The translations under genes were made by a program, and so were the position numbers. The notes under the pieces were generated by a model. That model was not told the origin of the DNA. It did not search any database and worked only from the letters and a program-made list of their open reading frames with translations. From Hymenolepis diminuta (lineage: Eukaryota > Platyhelminthes > Cestoda > Cyclophyllidea > Hymenolepididae), in NCBI GenBank assembly GCA_900708905.1, contig CAADRB010000041.1:1126209-1190208 (forward strand): a stretch of 64,000 bases of DNA, in the 5' to 3' direction. Below are positions 50,301 to 63,784 of the stretch, one piece after another. Each line of letters opens with the position of its first letter. Position 1 is the stretch's first letter.

Positions 50301-53300
50301 AAGAACAAATTTGGTGGAACAAGAATTACATGGAACTCTAAACAATAAGTTAACAAAGTGCAGAATAATTAGGTTTCATTTTCAATTCATTCTAAAATTT
50401 ATTTATACTAGATGCTTTCAAGCACTTATTTTAGCAGTAGAAAGACACCTTACTGACTCTTTTATTGACGAACTCGCATTTTTAGCTTTCTATCGACTAG
50501 TGTTGCTTCTCTTGTTCGTTTAATATTAACCGATCACTCGGTGTATACCGATTAGTTTCTACCTCATAACACCTTTTGCTTAGTGAACATGCCCATCATC
50601 GCTGCCCTAGCTGTTGCCAGAAATTAAGATAGCCTTCCGAAGTGATTTATTAATTATTTATTTCCTTCCATTTATCTATTTCTGCATTTCTAGCCATTTT
50701 CTAAGCTGTAGCAACACGTCGTGGGTAGTATTAAGAATTGTAAGTATCCTTTCATATTTGACTTTTTGCACGAAAGGAAGTGAACAATCGATTTTTCCCA
50801 AAGGGACGTTTTGAATCAGTTTCCACATTTGGCCGTGCTCCGTTCTTTACTGTAAAACATGTAGGGGAACTGCTTTCCCAATTATTGGGAAGTCATCTTA
50901 ACTTTAGAAAAGCAAAACAGTTATTTATACTGTCAATACTTATTCACAATTTCAAATAAATTTATATTAAGATTCACGGCTAGTAACTCGCTCTGATATC
51001 TTATTTCACAAACGATTTGCATCGTCATTATAAAGGAAAGTGTGGGTTAATTTAATCGGATACATTCGATGTTTCTAGTCTAGATGTTGAAGATATTTCG
51101 GCATCGACTAATAAAAATCAACTTCTTTCAAAAATTTACAATATTTTACTGGATTTTTTTTGGTAATGACCTTCAGCGTTTCCTACATCTGTCAGAGATT
51201 TTCAATAACAGGTTGATATTTGTAATGCGAACTTTAAAGAGAGTAGTACAGTAAAGGAGAAAGATAATTTCAAAGTCATTTGAAGTATTGCATACACCAA
51301 TATTTGCATCATTCTCAGACTTTCTTCAGAGTGTAGATCGTTTAATAGTTCATGAAATTCTCTTTTTCAGTTAAAATAATAGAAAAGTGAGTTAGCTCTA
51401 GTTCTTCTTTTTCGTGATTGCATTCGGGAAATGGTAGCCTTCCCTTATTTGAGTTTTAGCAGTTCCCAATATTCTCTAAGATCAAAAATCATGTTGTGTG
51501 ATATTTCATTCATATGATAAGTTAGCAGACAAGATGATGCGATGCTCAATAGCCTCGTCTCGATTTTTGAATAAATAAATTTTTCGGATTTTTGGAAGCA
51601 TTCTAGAACGAATCCTCAATAGAAAGTAGTTGAAATGATGAAATAACTGCAGAGAATTCAAATCTATCCACAAGTTCGAACTGATCGCAGCATCAAATGT
51701 CATGCTTTGAAATTGTAGAACCTTGACACCAAATATTATTTTTTAACAAAGGATATAATTTTATAGAACACCAAGGAATGAAATATTCAATAGAATGTAC
51801 TAAAATAAAGAATAAAAAGAATGAATTTGCATGACAGAATGGTGCCGTGTACGATTCGTAATACTGCTCCGATTATTTTATACAGAAACAAAGAAAATAG
51901 GACTTATTTTCTCAGCCAGTGGGAATCGATACAAGCATAAACAACCGCAAATGGATACAGAAAATCGAAAGAGAATATAATTTAATGACATCTCATAAAT
52001 GAGGGCAAATTTATATTGGAGAATTTATATCACTACGTTTTTGAATCGATAGAAACGTTTCAAAATTATTCAGATGCTCTTTACCGGTTAATTGTGCAAA
52101 GAAAACTTATCAGTCACTTTTCCGAAAGTTAGAATTTCAATGAAATTTGTAGGTACTGACAAAAGCGATCGTTATTTTATTTATGGTATTCTAGACGAGA
52201 CTGATTTCACACATTGCATTAACTCTCGTTAAGAAGCTGAACTGAATATTTCCGGCGGACATGAGTGAAGTTTAATGGTGTCATGACTCTTGCACCAAAA
52301 TATCGATTATTGGATTTCTATACTCGCAACTGGAAATTTAAACTCGTCACTGATTAAATTACTGATTAACTAGCTGTCTATTTCATATTGATTAAAGTCT
52401 ATAGAAGCAATGATATTTTCTTAAGAAAATCATGATATTGGAACTACATATCATCTCCCTTCAACCTTCTAGGTCTGCCTACCGTAGCCCTGGTGCAAAC
52501 TCAGTGGTTAGTTGTCAATATAATAGAGACAGCACTCTTAGCAGTCTGATACCTTTATTTCATGACAGATCAAAAACTGAAATCCTTTAATTCTTCTTTA
52601 CTTTTCCAGGCAGCCTCGACTTCCGAAAATATGGAAAGTTTGTTTAAAGAGGGTATCACTACGTCTGTTAATTCTACTAACCTTGCCATTTGCCATTTCT
52701 ACTTGCCAAAATAAGAAAACATGTGGGTGCAACGAACAGATGGACGGCTAATGCATCTTTATCACTCGAATCTCCGTTAACTTTAAGTATCATTGACGAA
52801 ATATTTTTCTATTTCCTCCCTCTGTTAATTAAGATTTTAGTACATTTACAAATCGATTCATCTCTGTCGACGAAAACCACATAACGTACTCTAAGATAAC
52901 TTCAAGATCACGCCGGAATTTCGGTACTTTCTTACTCGTTGGATGGAAGCGTGACTATTAAAAAGTCCGGTGCTTTCGACAGTGATTTAAACATTGAAAA
53001 TCCAGTTTAAAATAAATTACTTTCAAATTTACTTTCGAGCAGGAGAAAAACTTGGATAACTATGGCTGAAAATCTTCCGAAATATTTGTAACTCTCATTT
53101 TAATGAGATCCCTTCATGAATGTATTTAAAAGAAATTATCGATTCAGTTTCATTATTGTCCATACCAGGTTTTAACTGACGGTTACCAGTGTCAAGAAAG
53201 CGATTAATTTTGTATGCGATAATACCTATCCTGATTGTCTTCTGGTATTTTGTTCTCACTGCCAAAGCTATTTTAAATGGCCCTCGGAGTTCTCTTACAG

Positions 53301-53690
53301 AAGATAAATATTATTTTAATAGGAAAAAGTCCCTTATACCGTGTCTGTCAATCAAGAAATGTTGGCTAACACATATTTTTTGCAGAAACCATTGGTTCAC
53401 GAAATCTTTGAAACAAATATTGTTATTGTGTACCTAGATTATTTCCTTACGCTATCTCCTTCATCAAATCTTGTTACTCCTGTTACTCAACTACTTTCTG
53501 CGCTATCTATCACTTAGTCGTTCCGCATGCTTATTGAGTAACGGAGTATCCGATTCATGACATACTTTGCTAGGATCGCGACTCTCTCCTACCAGAAACT
53601 ACCGTGCAGTACATTGAAAAAGCTAATTATAATGGTTATAAATTCTGCTATATGCTCCCTTCTTCAATCAGATGAATTTCCGCAGGATTA
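47341..53690. other. Gene-poor AT-rich region
   Basis: No supported gene. Stop-free stretches are under 80 codons, Phe/Leu/Ser-biased as expected from AT-rich non-coding DNA, and lack family motifs. Confidence 0.45.
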
Positions 53691-53880
53691 GAAAAATGCT
53701 CTTGAGAACCAATTATAGGTGCCCTCATAATTCATTTTTAACGGAATGGAACACTCCCAAATGCTCAAGCCGTGAAGGCCTTATGGACAGAGAGGGACCA
53801 ATCGCAACTTGCATTATGTATAAGCTACTGGTTTCAGGATCTTGATCTCTGATTTTCACCATCCGCTTCCCCTTCCTGCC
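53691..53880 (+). repeat. Dispersed short repeat, copy 2
   Basis: Contains GTGAAGGCCTTATGGACAGA then GGGACCAATCGCAACT, matching the copies near 37.0 kb and 63.8 kb, and a following TCAGGATCTTGAT phrase shared in altered form with the 63.8-kb copy. Confidence 0.4.
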
Positions 53881-56800
53881 TAAATGTCATGTTGAAAATT
53901 ATACACTCTTTGTCTGAAGCGTACTTTTGGAACGAACTTTTACATAGACGACTACTCACTATATATACACTGTCTGTATACTCTCGTTACTAGCTTTCGT
54001 CTTGCCTCAAAAAATTAGACTTGATGCGAAACACTATGTTCTCTCTTAGCTTTTGGTTTGAAGATTCGGCATAACAGAATATTGTCAAATGAAAAGAAAA
54101 TCATTTTAATATTCACTTTTGAAATCATGCTAGGATTTCGATCCAATGAGTTGTTTGTTGCTCTAAAATGAATTTTCTCAAGACTTAAGAAATGCTGAGA
54201 TTTTATCGGCTTTATGACAACTCTCCCCCTGTATGAGACTTTCAAAGATACATTTCGCTTTGCGCGTTGGCAGCATTAAATAATACACTATTTGACGAAG
54301 TATTTTAAACTGACTTAGACAACCCTAGGCTGTTCTTCAATGTTTACCTTCGTTAAAATGATTCAATCTTGCCAGTTGCTATCACCTTTCTTCAGCCAAT
54401 TTCATCCTTGCTAAATCGGTCCAGCGAAACAAAGAAATGGAAGGAGTAAATTTGAAAAGCTTCGCCATTAGCAGTTTATACAGAGAAAATAGCAAATTCA
54501 AGATATTCATTTATATGATACTTTGTAAATCTGGTTGTTAATAAAAAACAGTGAAAAGAATATAAAGCATCCTTTTTCTCCTTATTCTTGGACATCACAG
54601 TTTATTGCTGAGAATGAAAAGGGTAGCATATTTATAGAAAGTGAATTAACAATTTTTTCGGACCTCTCTATCAAAATGTCATTTTTTGAAACCTGTCCAA
54701 ATAAATTGGGGTATACTGCGAGTAGCCTACCTCTCTGTATCAGCCCCGTGGTATCTGTATCAAGGAAACTTATCGTCGAATAAAATTCTTGAATCTAATC
54801 TTCTTATAAACTGGTTACGAGGCTCTTATTTCCTATGCATCTGTCGTTCGGAGAATCTGAATCTGTAACTTTGTATGAAATGTCAAACGGAAAGCCATTT
54901 AGTGATCGGTTGCCCGGCATTTGATGGATATGTCGTAGTCCGACAGTACAAAAGTGAACACGTGGTGGTTTTTACTAACTCCATTGTATTATTGTCAACG
55001 TATGTAAGTTATATCACCCTTAAAATGCCTCCCAAGCCCAGTTAGGATATCTTTTTTCAGTGGCCATCCTGAGCAGAGGAGTAGCATAATGGAGTCTCTC
55101 TTCAAAGAAACTCGATTTCTGCTGATCACTTTTTCAACCCGGTTTAGTCAGTATGATTCTGTGCACTGATGGGGACCGAACCCTTGACCTTGTAGACGAA
55201 CACTGCGTATGAAAATTGTGAGTCCTACTTTCCTCATGTAGTTAGTTGTCATTCTTATTTTAAATATTCTAGTCATAAGTTGTGTACAAATCCAGACACT
55301 ACATACGCCTATGGTGATAGTACTGTTACATAATGCCTTCATGTCTGCTAACATAAGGCACTTTATGAATATTTCGGATAGCAATCGGGCGATATAAAAT
55401 CAATAATGCGTATAACCAAACCTGTTTTAGTACATCGCATTTTGATGGCTAGAACTAGAACTTATCTAAACAGATCCCCTTTAATAAACAGCAGTCAGCT
55501 GAAGTTTTAAGTTTAGATCCTAATATTCTATTGAGTGAAGACTTCTTAATCAAAATTTTATGATCAATTAAAACATATTCTACCAGTAAAAGAAATAAGC
55601 CTAAACTGGATGGCAACAGAGCCATCCAGCAGATATAACACATCATTTTATCAATCTCCAAGTTCACCACCTTCTGGCTGTTCATCTAGCATATATATGC
55701 ATAATATGCTCTTCTTTCTTCGTAATCTTTTAGAGTAAAAGTGATATGCGCATATCTGGACCAGCAGCTTCGCTTCTGCCAACATACGATCTTGTTCACG
55801 TACGCGTGCCTCGTTAAAGTTGTCTCAAATCCCAAGCTTTTGGACTTCCGAATATTGGGGTCAAGCTGAAGTGTTATAAGCAGTCTGGAATCCTCTGGAT
55901 TCTTGAGGTAATTCGTTCACATAATTTTATAAGCGTCTTCCGAAAATATAGACTTATTACCTGGTGTGATTAGCAATATTTTCCATAATAATTCTTCAGA
56001 GAAGTGAATACAATTTTTATATTTGTCTTTGAACAATCGAGTGTATGGATTTTTTCCCAGGATTTAAGAGAAGGAGAATCTTTCATTAAACTGGTATATA
56101 GAAGTTTCAGCTGGATTTTTCTTATGGTTTTTATCTCTCCAGTCGTACTCCATCTTTTCAAATCCTTGATAAATTCTCGTGTTCAAGGAATGCGAGCATC
56201 ATTTTTCCAACTTTTTAAGGTTCTAACTAACTAACCTCCAGGGAATTTCCAATGATTGAGGGCGGAGTGTCATGAGATGGGAGTTTTATTCTCAGAAATT
56301 CTTTGTTTTGTTGCGATTATCCACCCCCTTCCCCACCCCTCCAAGCCCACTACAAAAGCATTTCTTTGCTTTCGATGAAAATCAGCATTTCTGAGGTTCG
56401 CTATTCTAGCATGCGATAGACACTGGTTTCTGATCTGTCATTGTCACAATTGGGAAATTTAAGGTTTAAACATAAGAAATATCTCGCTTCAAGCTTAAGG
56501 ATAAAGGATCTCATCTGTAAGACTTTGTGCTTTTTTGAAGTGTGAACGGTTCCCAAATGGTAAATTCGCCTATTTGTTCATTATAAGGATATTCCACCAT
56601 AGGTAATATTTCTGACTTGTTTATATTTTTATCTCTTTCCTTTGAAAGAAAGACACTACGAATAAGCTCCATAGTTAAGAACTAAGAACAGGAGAATTAT
56701 CAAAAGATAAATAAGGATCATTTGGTGTTATACGTTGAAGATTAAAAAGTTAAACAGAATATCTTCATTATTTAGTCCATTTGATAAAAGGTGGACAGGA

Positions 56801-59029
56801 GCGTATAATTTTCAATGGAATATTTACTAAGAGGAGAAGGGAAGGTGAAGTTTAAAAATTTTGGTCCTGAAACTGGGAATTTCCGAGTAGCTTCAATAGG
56901 GGTTCTGCTTCCTCCTTAAGGCGTTTGGGGACGCTCCATTTGAGTGAAGGTTAGATTTGAAGGCTGTTGGGGGAGAATCACACAAGATTTTAATTTATAA
57001 GAGCAAAGGTTTGCATTTATTTGTACTTCCTCAATCCTACGTTGCTCTAACCAGTTCAGTTTCGTCTAATAAAGGAAAAAAACCTTCCTTCATAACTGAC
57101 CATCTTTGAAGCTACAGGGTGGTCAAGTTTGAAGTTAATAGAAAATGGCTTATTCAGGACAAAATACTCGGCCAAGTTGATTCGAATACTGCTTAACTCA
57201 ACTAGAAGAGTTTCTATTTCAATTTTCTCAATTCTAGCAACCATCTCCAGTAAAAATTCACTTATTAGAACATGAAAGTTATTGAAGTGCTCTTTTTATT
57301 TGATTTATGACACAATGTCTGCTTTCTACACTGTCACAAGCATGATATGTCTTTCATTCCAGAAATCCGAGGTTATTACTGCAACAACAACAGCTGTCCT
57401 TTTTCTAGGCAATTTCAAGTCTGTCAGTTGCTGTGATTCGGTGAGTGACTATGAAATCCAGAATCTGATCTTTTAGTCTAGACGAAATCGCTGAATACAT
57501 GAACCAACTAAATGCCGGAAATCCAGAAGGATTAAAAATTCCTTTCAAAGACAAATAATAGATTAAAAAATGACCTGGTGATTTCTTAAGTAAATTTGCA
57601 TTTAACCGACCTTTTCTTGAAGACGAAAGGTACTTTCCATTCAATTTAAACGATGTTTTTTAGTCATTTAAAACAGTAGATTTTAAATTAGTTGAAATTG
57701 CGCTAGCTTAGTGCATCGCGATGCAAGCTGGCCGAACCTTTGCCCATGCGGAACTACCTCATATATTTACAACAATAAGGGGGATTCAACTTCAACTGGA
57801 CAAGTAAAGATTCACCAGTTATGATGTATAGTATGCCATGGTGTAAGCTGATTAACTTCTTGTCCACGGGGGTCAGTTAATTGCCTGAATGATTCTGAAA
57901 TAATTATAAATTTCAAAATTGAACTTAGAACATCTAATATGAAATTCTGTGAATTCAAGTGTGCCACAAAACGACCTAACTGACCTCACGTGCTTACAAC
58001 TTCAAGTATTCGTCGCACAAAATAATGAGGACATTCATACCTATAGGATAAACAAGGGAATTTCATTTATGAGATATGGCGTTTTAAAGTGAGATATTTG
58101 ACTTCATGTTGCCTCACATTGTTAATTGTACTCTCTATATCCCTTGGATAATAGTAACCTTCACAATATGGCATACGTAATTTGAAATTCTATAATAGAA
58201 CAATAACTTAACCTCTATTCTTGTCAGCGCAGTCTTTCGGATAAGGTAACGTTAAAAACACATCGAGCTTCATAGACAACAAGTTCAGAGAGAAAAATTG
58301 TATATTTCGACGTTCTCTTGGTTCCTGATTAGTCCGCGCTAAATTCAGACAGTTTGGCCTTGTTTTGATTTCAGTTCGTTGAAAACACCAGGTAGTTATT
58401 TTCGACGGCGAAAATATTCGCGGCTTGAATTAGCGCTCTACAGGAATGTATGGGAAAATTTCTTCACAACCCCAGTTCTAACTTATTGTCTCTCTCTCCT
58501 TTCACATATCGGTAGCAAAATAGAAAGTGACAAAACATCAAGGAAAGGTGCTGATCTAACTGGTATACAACAAACTAATAATGGAATAGAGTTTGGTTAG
58601 GAGATCGCTAACTAGAGAATTTTAATTTTGTTTTATTCCATTTAAGTTGACTACATAAATGAGACTAATCACAAGTGGCCTCTACAACACTTCACCCAGA
58701 TTAAGATAATGACCTCTCCCAAATGTGGATTTGAGGTCATATCAATAATAAAATCACAGTTTGGAATTTGTAGGCCCTGCTTAGGAGAATCTATGTTAAG
58801 AATTTAAGGGTTACAGAACCCTCAAAGAAAACAGTTGTTCGTCCCCATCGAAATTACGAAAAGCATAGAAAATGCCATCTAGCAGTCCAGAAAGTTGTAG
58901 GAATGATTCTCATAGTTTCGAATTATTTAAGACATTACTTGAACATTATTAAACGGCCTATATTGTAAACAAAATTTCTGTTGGCACTTAAAAGGTTTGA
59001 TTTAAAGAATGTGATTAAATTTCATATTT
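53881..59029. other. Gene-poor AT-rich region
   Basis: No supported gene. From about 58730 the sequence begins to resemble the stretch starting near 59520 (GAAAAGCATAGAAAATGCC against GAAAAAGCTTAGCAAGTGCC), so the left ends of two related decayed elements may lie here. Confidence 0.4.
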
Positions 59030-59340
59030 TAGGAATGCCGAATAGATTCATTAAATTGTTAAAAATGTGCTTTTTGTCAGCTGTTGTCTAGAATGATATG
59101 TCAAGCAATTCAACCTTGAAAAAGAAGGAGTTAGTCGTCCCATCATCTCATCCATAAGCCCCTTTAACTGAAGAGATGCCATACCCAGAACACAATGGGG
59201 AGTTATTCACAGTCTAGTCCGACTTAAATCAATCCACGGCCGCACAGTTTTAGATTATGACACACCGGTTTATCACTGTCAATAAGTAATCTTCATTCAG
59301 ACTCGAAATAAAGATCTTTGTAAACTGATCAATAATGAAT
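59030..59340 (+). pseudogene. Decayed LINE-like reverse-transcriptase fragment, copy A
   Basis: The plus strand reads GMPNRFIKLLKMCFLSAVV, then a stop, then in another frame QFNLEKEGVSRPIISSISPF. This resembles the order in non-LTR reverse transcriptases of a G-P-xx-xx-I-x-L-I helix followed by a GVRQGxxLSPxLF-type block. A later phrase (LDYDTPV, then NKDLCKLIN) sits where the Y-x-DD region would be, but the catalytic pair is not intact. Stops and frame changes show it is dead. The assignment is by pattern only. Confidence 0.4.
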
Positions 59341-60399
59341 TTTTCCTTTTCTCCATACATTGGCTAAACAAATAACCGGTTGGTTTTCTCTTTAAAATCT
59401 CATCCCTAAATAAACAATCTGGCAGCCCTTTTATCCAATTATTTATTTCCTGTGGCAAAGCATAAAATCATCGTAGTCATCGTAGATCAAGGATCACCAG
59501 GTCAACCATTCCTTATGAAGTTCAGGTCATATAAAATTCCACTTTGGAATTACCGATCGCCTAGAGGGAATTGAATTTTTTATGGAGTTTCATTTAATAA
59601 ACAGTAAAGAATTCCTTCGCTTATCTTAATTCTGAATTCGAAAAAGCTTAGCAAGTGCCGATTAATCGTTCATGAATCTATTAAGAAGAGTGTTGGGCAA
59701 AATGGATATTTTTTATAAAAGAAAAATATGGCCAACAATTGTAATGCTTTACATATGCTATAGTTAATTTTCTACAAATATTACATTTTTGTTTTAATTG
59801 CATAATTGTTTAAATATAACGTCATCTCTCAGTCGGTCCCGTGGATCTTTGCAACAAAGACGTCCATAATGGACTTTGCCTTTTCTAGAGTTCGGGGCTT
59901 TTTTGAGGAAATAAGATATAACAAAGAGATTTTTGTTATCGTTAACTCCTGTAGACAGCATGCTTTCATATGAGTGCAGTTGCGTTCATTAGGCTTCAGG
60001 GGTTTTAAATTCTTTCCTCAATTTCTCTAGTTTGAATTCGATTGATTTCAGTTTGTTGATAGCTGTTCAATCAAGATCCCAAAACTCTCTAATCACCCAA
60101 GATAGTAATTTGCGACGACTTATTCATTATAATATTGAATATTTATATTTGAAGTTGTACTCTTCAGAATTAAGTGAATAATTAAACACAAGTTTAAGGA
60201 TTTCAGTAATGTTCTTTTAAATATAGAGCTGGATATCTGTTAGACTTAAGCATGGGTTCTACCCGCCCATTAAATGGATTCAATTTTGAAACTTTCTTGA
60301 ATAATGCGCTTATTTCGCAAATAGGGAAAGACCTGGGGGATATGATTTGAAAAAATTCTTGCATTCCTTGGATAGAACCGGATGAAAAAATTCCTTATA

Positions 60400-60720
60400 T
60401 GGTCTGCATGTGATTTCTGTCATCTGGTGTCTAAATGAATTGGCAAGCAATTTAATCTTCAAAAGGAGGGGTTATTCTTCTCAACAATAAGCTTATTATT
60501 CTGAAGAGATAACAAGTCTGCAGCAAGCTAGGTACTATCTGCGTCCGATAACGATAGACTCAGAAATCGCACACATTGAGATTATGACTCATGCTGGTCT
60601 ATTATTTGTCTTCAATTAAACGAACAAATTCCCTAAAAACGGTGAGTTTAATTCATAACGTTTATTAACAGACACAGACCTGAATGAACTGATAAATACG
60701 AAGAAGCGTAATCTTTAAAT
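60400..60720 (+). pseudogene. Decayed LINE-like reverse-transcriptase fragment, copy B
   Basis: A more decayed relative of the fragment at 59030-59340. QFNLQKEGLFFSTISLLF matches QFNLEKEGVSRPIISSISPF of copy A in position and spacing. A later DLNELINTKKR aligns with DLCKLIN. The DNA also shares CAATTYAAYCTTSAAAARGA and GAAGAGAT phrases. Frame changes and stops are frequent. Confidence 0.35.
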
Positions 60721-61480
60721 GTAACTTTAAAAATGATGTATTTCCAATGGCAGGGCTAAAAGGCTTTACAACTTTTCATTAAGTGGGAACATTCAGACAC
60801 ATAAGGAGTGAAGGTTCATAAAGAAGGTGTGTGCCCGCTTAAGAGGGAAATGTACTTTTAGTAGTAGAAGTGGGAGTCAGGGGATCAGGAGAACTCTACT
60901 TCATCTAAGCTACAGAACTATCAGGTCAAATGCTATTCCCACTTCAAGTTCTTCAGACTTATACCTTCTTTTCATCATCTTCCTCTGTGCAGTGGAGGCC
61001 TGGGTGACAATTTTTCATATGATTTCGGAGTCAGCCTTTTTCTCACAATTCTTGTAGCAATCATCAACTGGGTAAAGAGATTCACTAGTTAGTAGATCAT
61101 CTTTGAATTTACAGTGATCAATCCCCAGTGTCTTCTCATCTCACCTTCTTCTACAAAAAGTCCATAACACCGAAAATATACACACTACTTTTCACGACCA
61201 CCTTTCAGTTTTGGTTTACGCCCAATAATGGGAAGAAAAGAATTCTTATTAGGATTCATCATCCAAATCCCGCTTTCTTTCTCGTCTAACACTTATTCAG
61301 CATCCGTTCGAAGTTATTTCAACCAACTCTTTGTATGTCCAGATTCAGAGGCACCTACTTTTAATAATAAAGATTTCAATAGCTCTTTTGCCGATATCTC
61401 CCCTCAAGTTTTAATCGACAACACCTTCGAACTTAGAATAGGTCTAGGTTCCACTGACTGCCTTTCGGCCTTTGTGATAT
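60721..61480. other. Uncharacterised stretch left of the LINE pseudogene
   Basis: No gene I can support. On the minus strand this lies downstream of the RT remnant and may be the eroded 3' part of the same LINE. I could not recognise a post-RT domain. Confidence 0.35.
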
Positions 61481-62640
61481 TTCATTTTACAGCATCATTG
61501 GCCAGACCCTTATCACTTACTGGGGCACCAAGGCAGGTAAAAGAGCTTACTCGATTGACCATCGTCCTGTGATCATTTCTTTGAAGAGATGATTGATCCA
61601 GATCTGCGCCAATGTACAACCAGACTGTTTTATCATAAGGCGCTTTCAGTGCATACTTGTCAAAGGGTAGTTGTAACCCTTTGAAGGAGTTGAACAGCTT
61701 ATCCAATCGATGAAGTGATAAGGCACAGGTCATCTGCATATTCAAGATGTTTCGACGACCTTTCAGGTCCCAAATAACTCAATAATTTAGCTTTAGCTTT
61801 AAAATTCTCCTAGGCAGCATGCACTTCACCAGTGTTAACTAAACTAATACATTGAAGAGTAGCCAGACTTCTTTGGATCCCTGTCAAGCGCCCCTTTCCA
61901 TACTACACTTTTTGTTAGAGTCTCTGATGCGACCCTTCAGGATATTAAGGAATCTTTTAATGAAATGACCATATTCCACCTTGAGTTCACACAGCCTTGA
62001 AGGGGTTTTCAAAAGCTGGAAGGGCATCAGAGACTTTTCTTAAATAAAAAAAGATGAAACCTGTTTCATACCGACGATCGAAGGCTTCTTCAATTACTGT
62101 TCTCACAGCAAGGATAGCTTATTTAATAGTTCTTCTACCACGGAATCCATGTTGGGTTTTTGGTTAAAGTTCGCCTATATGAAAATTCTACCTATCGCAG
62201 ACCATTGATACAATCCAGTTACTTGCCGTATCAAGGAGAAAGATACTTCTATAGTTAGCGAAGTCTGTTCTATCTCTTTCGCCTTTGTAAATATTGGTTA
62301 CTTCGGCAACTACCCAGGATCGAAGTAATGAGTACTTGTTTTGCCAACAATCATTAAAATATTTTAGTAGGAGTTTATCAAGTGATGATCCACTCCATTT
62401 GAGTAGCTCTGATCGCAGTCCATTCAGTCCAGAACTTTTAGGCAAATTCAACTGGCATTTAGCTAATTGTAGTTCCTTAGCAGTGAAGTTTGTGTCTCTA
62501 GGTAGGTTGGAGGCATTTATACTTATTTCAGAAGACACCTTCCGGGATTTGAATAATTTGGTATAGTGTCTAGCAAAAGAACTCAGATCACAGCAAACCT
62601 GTTGCGTTTAGGAATTATCAAAGTATGAATATGTGGTTGT
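61480..62640 (-). pseudogene. LINE (non-LTR retrotransposon) reverse-transcriptase pseudogene with YADD motif
   Basis: Minus strand, N- to C-terminal: LSSFARHYTKLFKS (about 62600), LPKSSGLNGLRSELLKW, WVVAEVTNIYKGERDRTDFA then YRSIFLLDTASN (62340-62220), HGFRGRRT (62150), VIEEAFDRRYETGF (62090), FIKRFLNILKG (61960), and the catalytic-type EYADDLCLIT with YADD at 61729-61740, followed by a shifted frame with LDKLFNSFKGLQ. This order is diagnostic of the finger and palm blocks of LINE reverse transcriptases, in particular the xxIYKKGDRxDxxNYRxISLL type. At least three frame changes and several stops make it non-functional. No endonuclease domain is visible upstream. A 230-bp repeat (62798-63014) lies just beyond its 5' side. 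Confidence 0.75.
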
Positions 62641-62797
62641 AATAGTAAGTTGCAGATTTTCCTGGATGGGCGTACGCTTGCAATCCAGCTACTTGGAGGT
62701 AGAGTGCTGGAAATTGTCATCGCTGAGACACACGATGACCTTCACCTGTTTTGAGAACTAACCTCCCAACCTGACCTTGTCAAGGTGGAAATATAAT

Positions 62798-63014
62798 ATG
62801 AATAATTATTAAATATTTTCTGACGAAATTAGTATTCTATTTTATCTCTTCTTCCCATTATTAGTGAAAATAATGCTGATCTCTTACATTTTTTATTTGA
62901 ACTATTATGAAATATGTAAATGGTTCTAGTTGAACGGTAATAAGTTTTCACTATGATAGCGAGAGCTTGCTTTCCTTCTTGGCCGGAATATCGGCTTGTA
63001 GATCGTAAAATAAC
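62798..63014 (+). repeat. About 230-bp repeat, copy 3 (solo, opposite orientation)
   Basis: Reverse-complement relative of 41471-41710 and 43271-43500, with the AATGGGAAGAAAAG and CAGTTCAACTA phrases recognisable in inverted form (TCTTCTTCCCATTATTAGTG; AGTTGAACGG). No Gag-like sequence lies next to it, so if the repeat is an LTR this is a solo copy. Confidence 0.6.
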
Positions 63015-63784
63015 CTTCTTGTCAATCAACTCTGTACACGTGGATATGGATTTGAATAACGAGATGCATTGCAATTTCAAATGTCAATAGTTTAACTCTC
63101 ACATAATTTGGAGTTGATATAAGATTCTGATTCACAGGTGGATGTAAACCGGGGGGNNNNNNGTATTCATCTCCAAATGGGTAATCTGGGTCAAAAGGCC
63201 GAAAGATCAAAACTAATGGCGTGGTGTATTCAACGAACTAGAATTATCATGAACCAAAACATTCTGAAAGTAAAATTCATCAGAAGATTTGTGAATGGAT
63301 GTGAGTGTATGTTCCAGCAAATGCATAAGTTTGATAAATAAATGTCGTCATATTTTCATCGTCAAGGTTTATATATTGATAGGATTTTAAATAAAATAAA
63401 GAATTCCCCACTTCATATCCATATGTGAAGTGGGGTAATCATAAAGTTGTCAGTAAAGAGTAGCCGACCTTGGATATTAGAGAAATCTTGAGAACTGTCT
63501 GCCATCTGGCCAATTTAAAAAAATAAACCTAGCTTATGCCAACTAGAGGCTCTATAATTCAAAAGCCGGGATCAGAGACACCACATGACCACTTTAACCT
63601 GGTTAATTCGAGTGTGCACTTTCTTCTGCAACCAGATGGATTCGAAATAGTTGTGAGATGCGAGATCAAGAAAGTGCAAAAGATTGCCAACTGCCACTCT
63701 TGAAAACCATCGCCGACTAAACTTGTCGCCCACTTGCCTTAAAAGCTAGGCTTTAACCGTAAGCTCTAAAAGATGTTATTAAAT
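63015..63784. other. Right-edge region: no gene
   Basis: No supported gene. It includes a 6-base run of N after GGGGGG, and a perfect 14-bp inverted repeat with short spacer, CCCCACTTCATATC / ATATGAAGTGGGG around 63408-63437, which would fold as a hairpin. Confidence 0.4.
63157..63162. other. Assembly gap (6 N)
   Basis: Six N bases directly following a run of six G. Confidence 0.95.

Noticed and set aside
61228..61572. 114-codon plus-strand open stretch
   Set aside because: Partly antisense to the LINE RT remnant and without a family signature.
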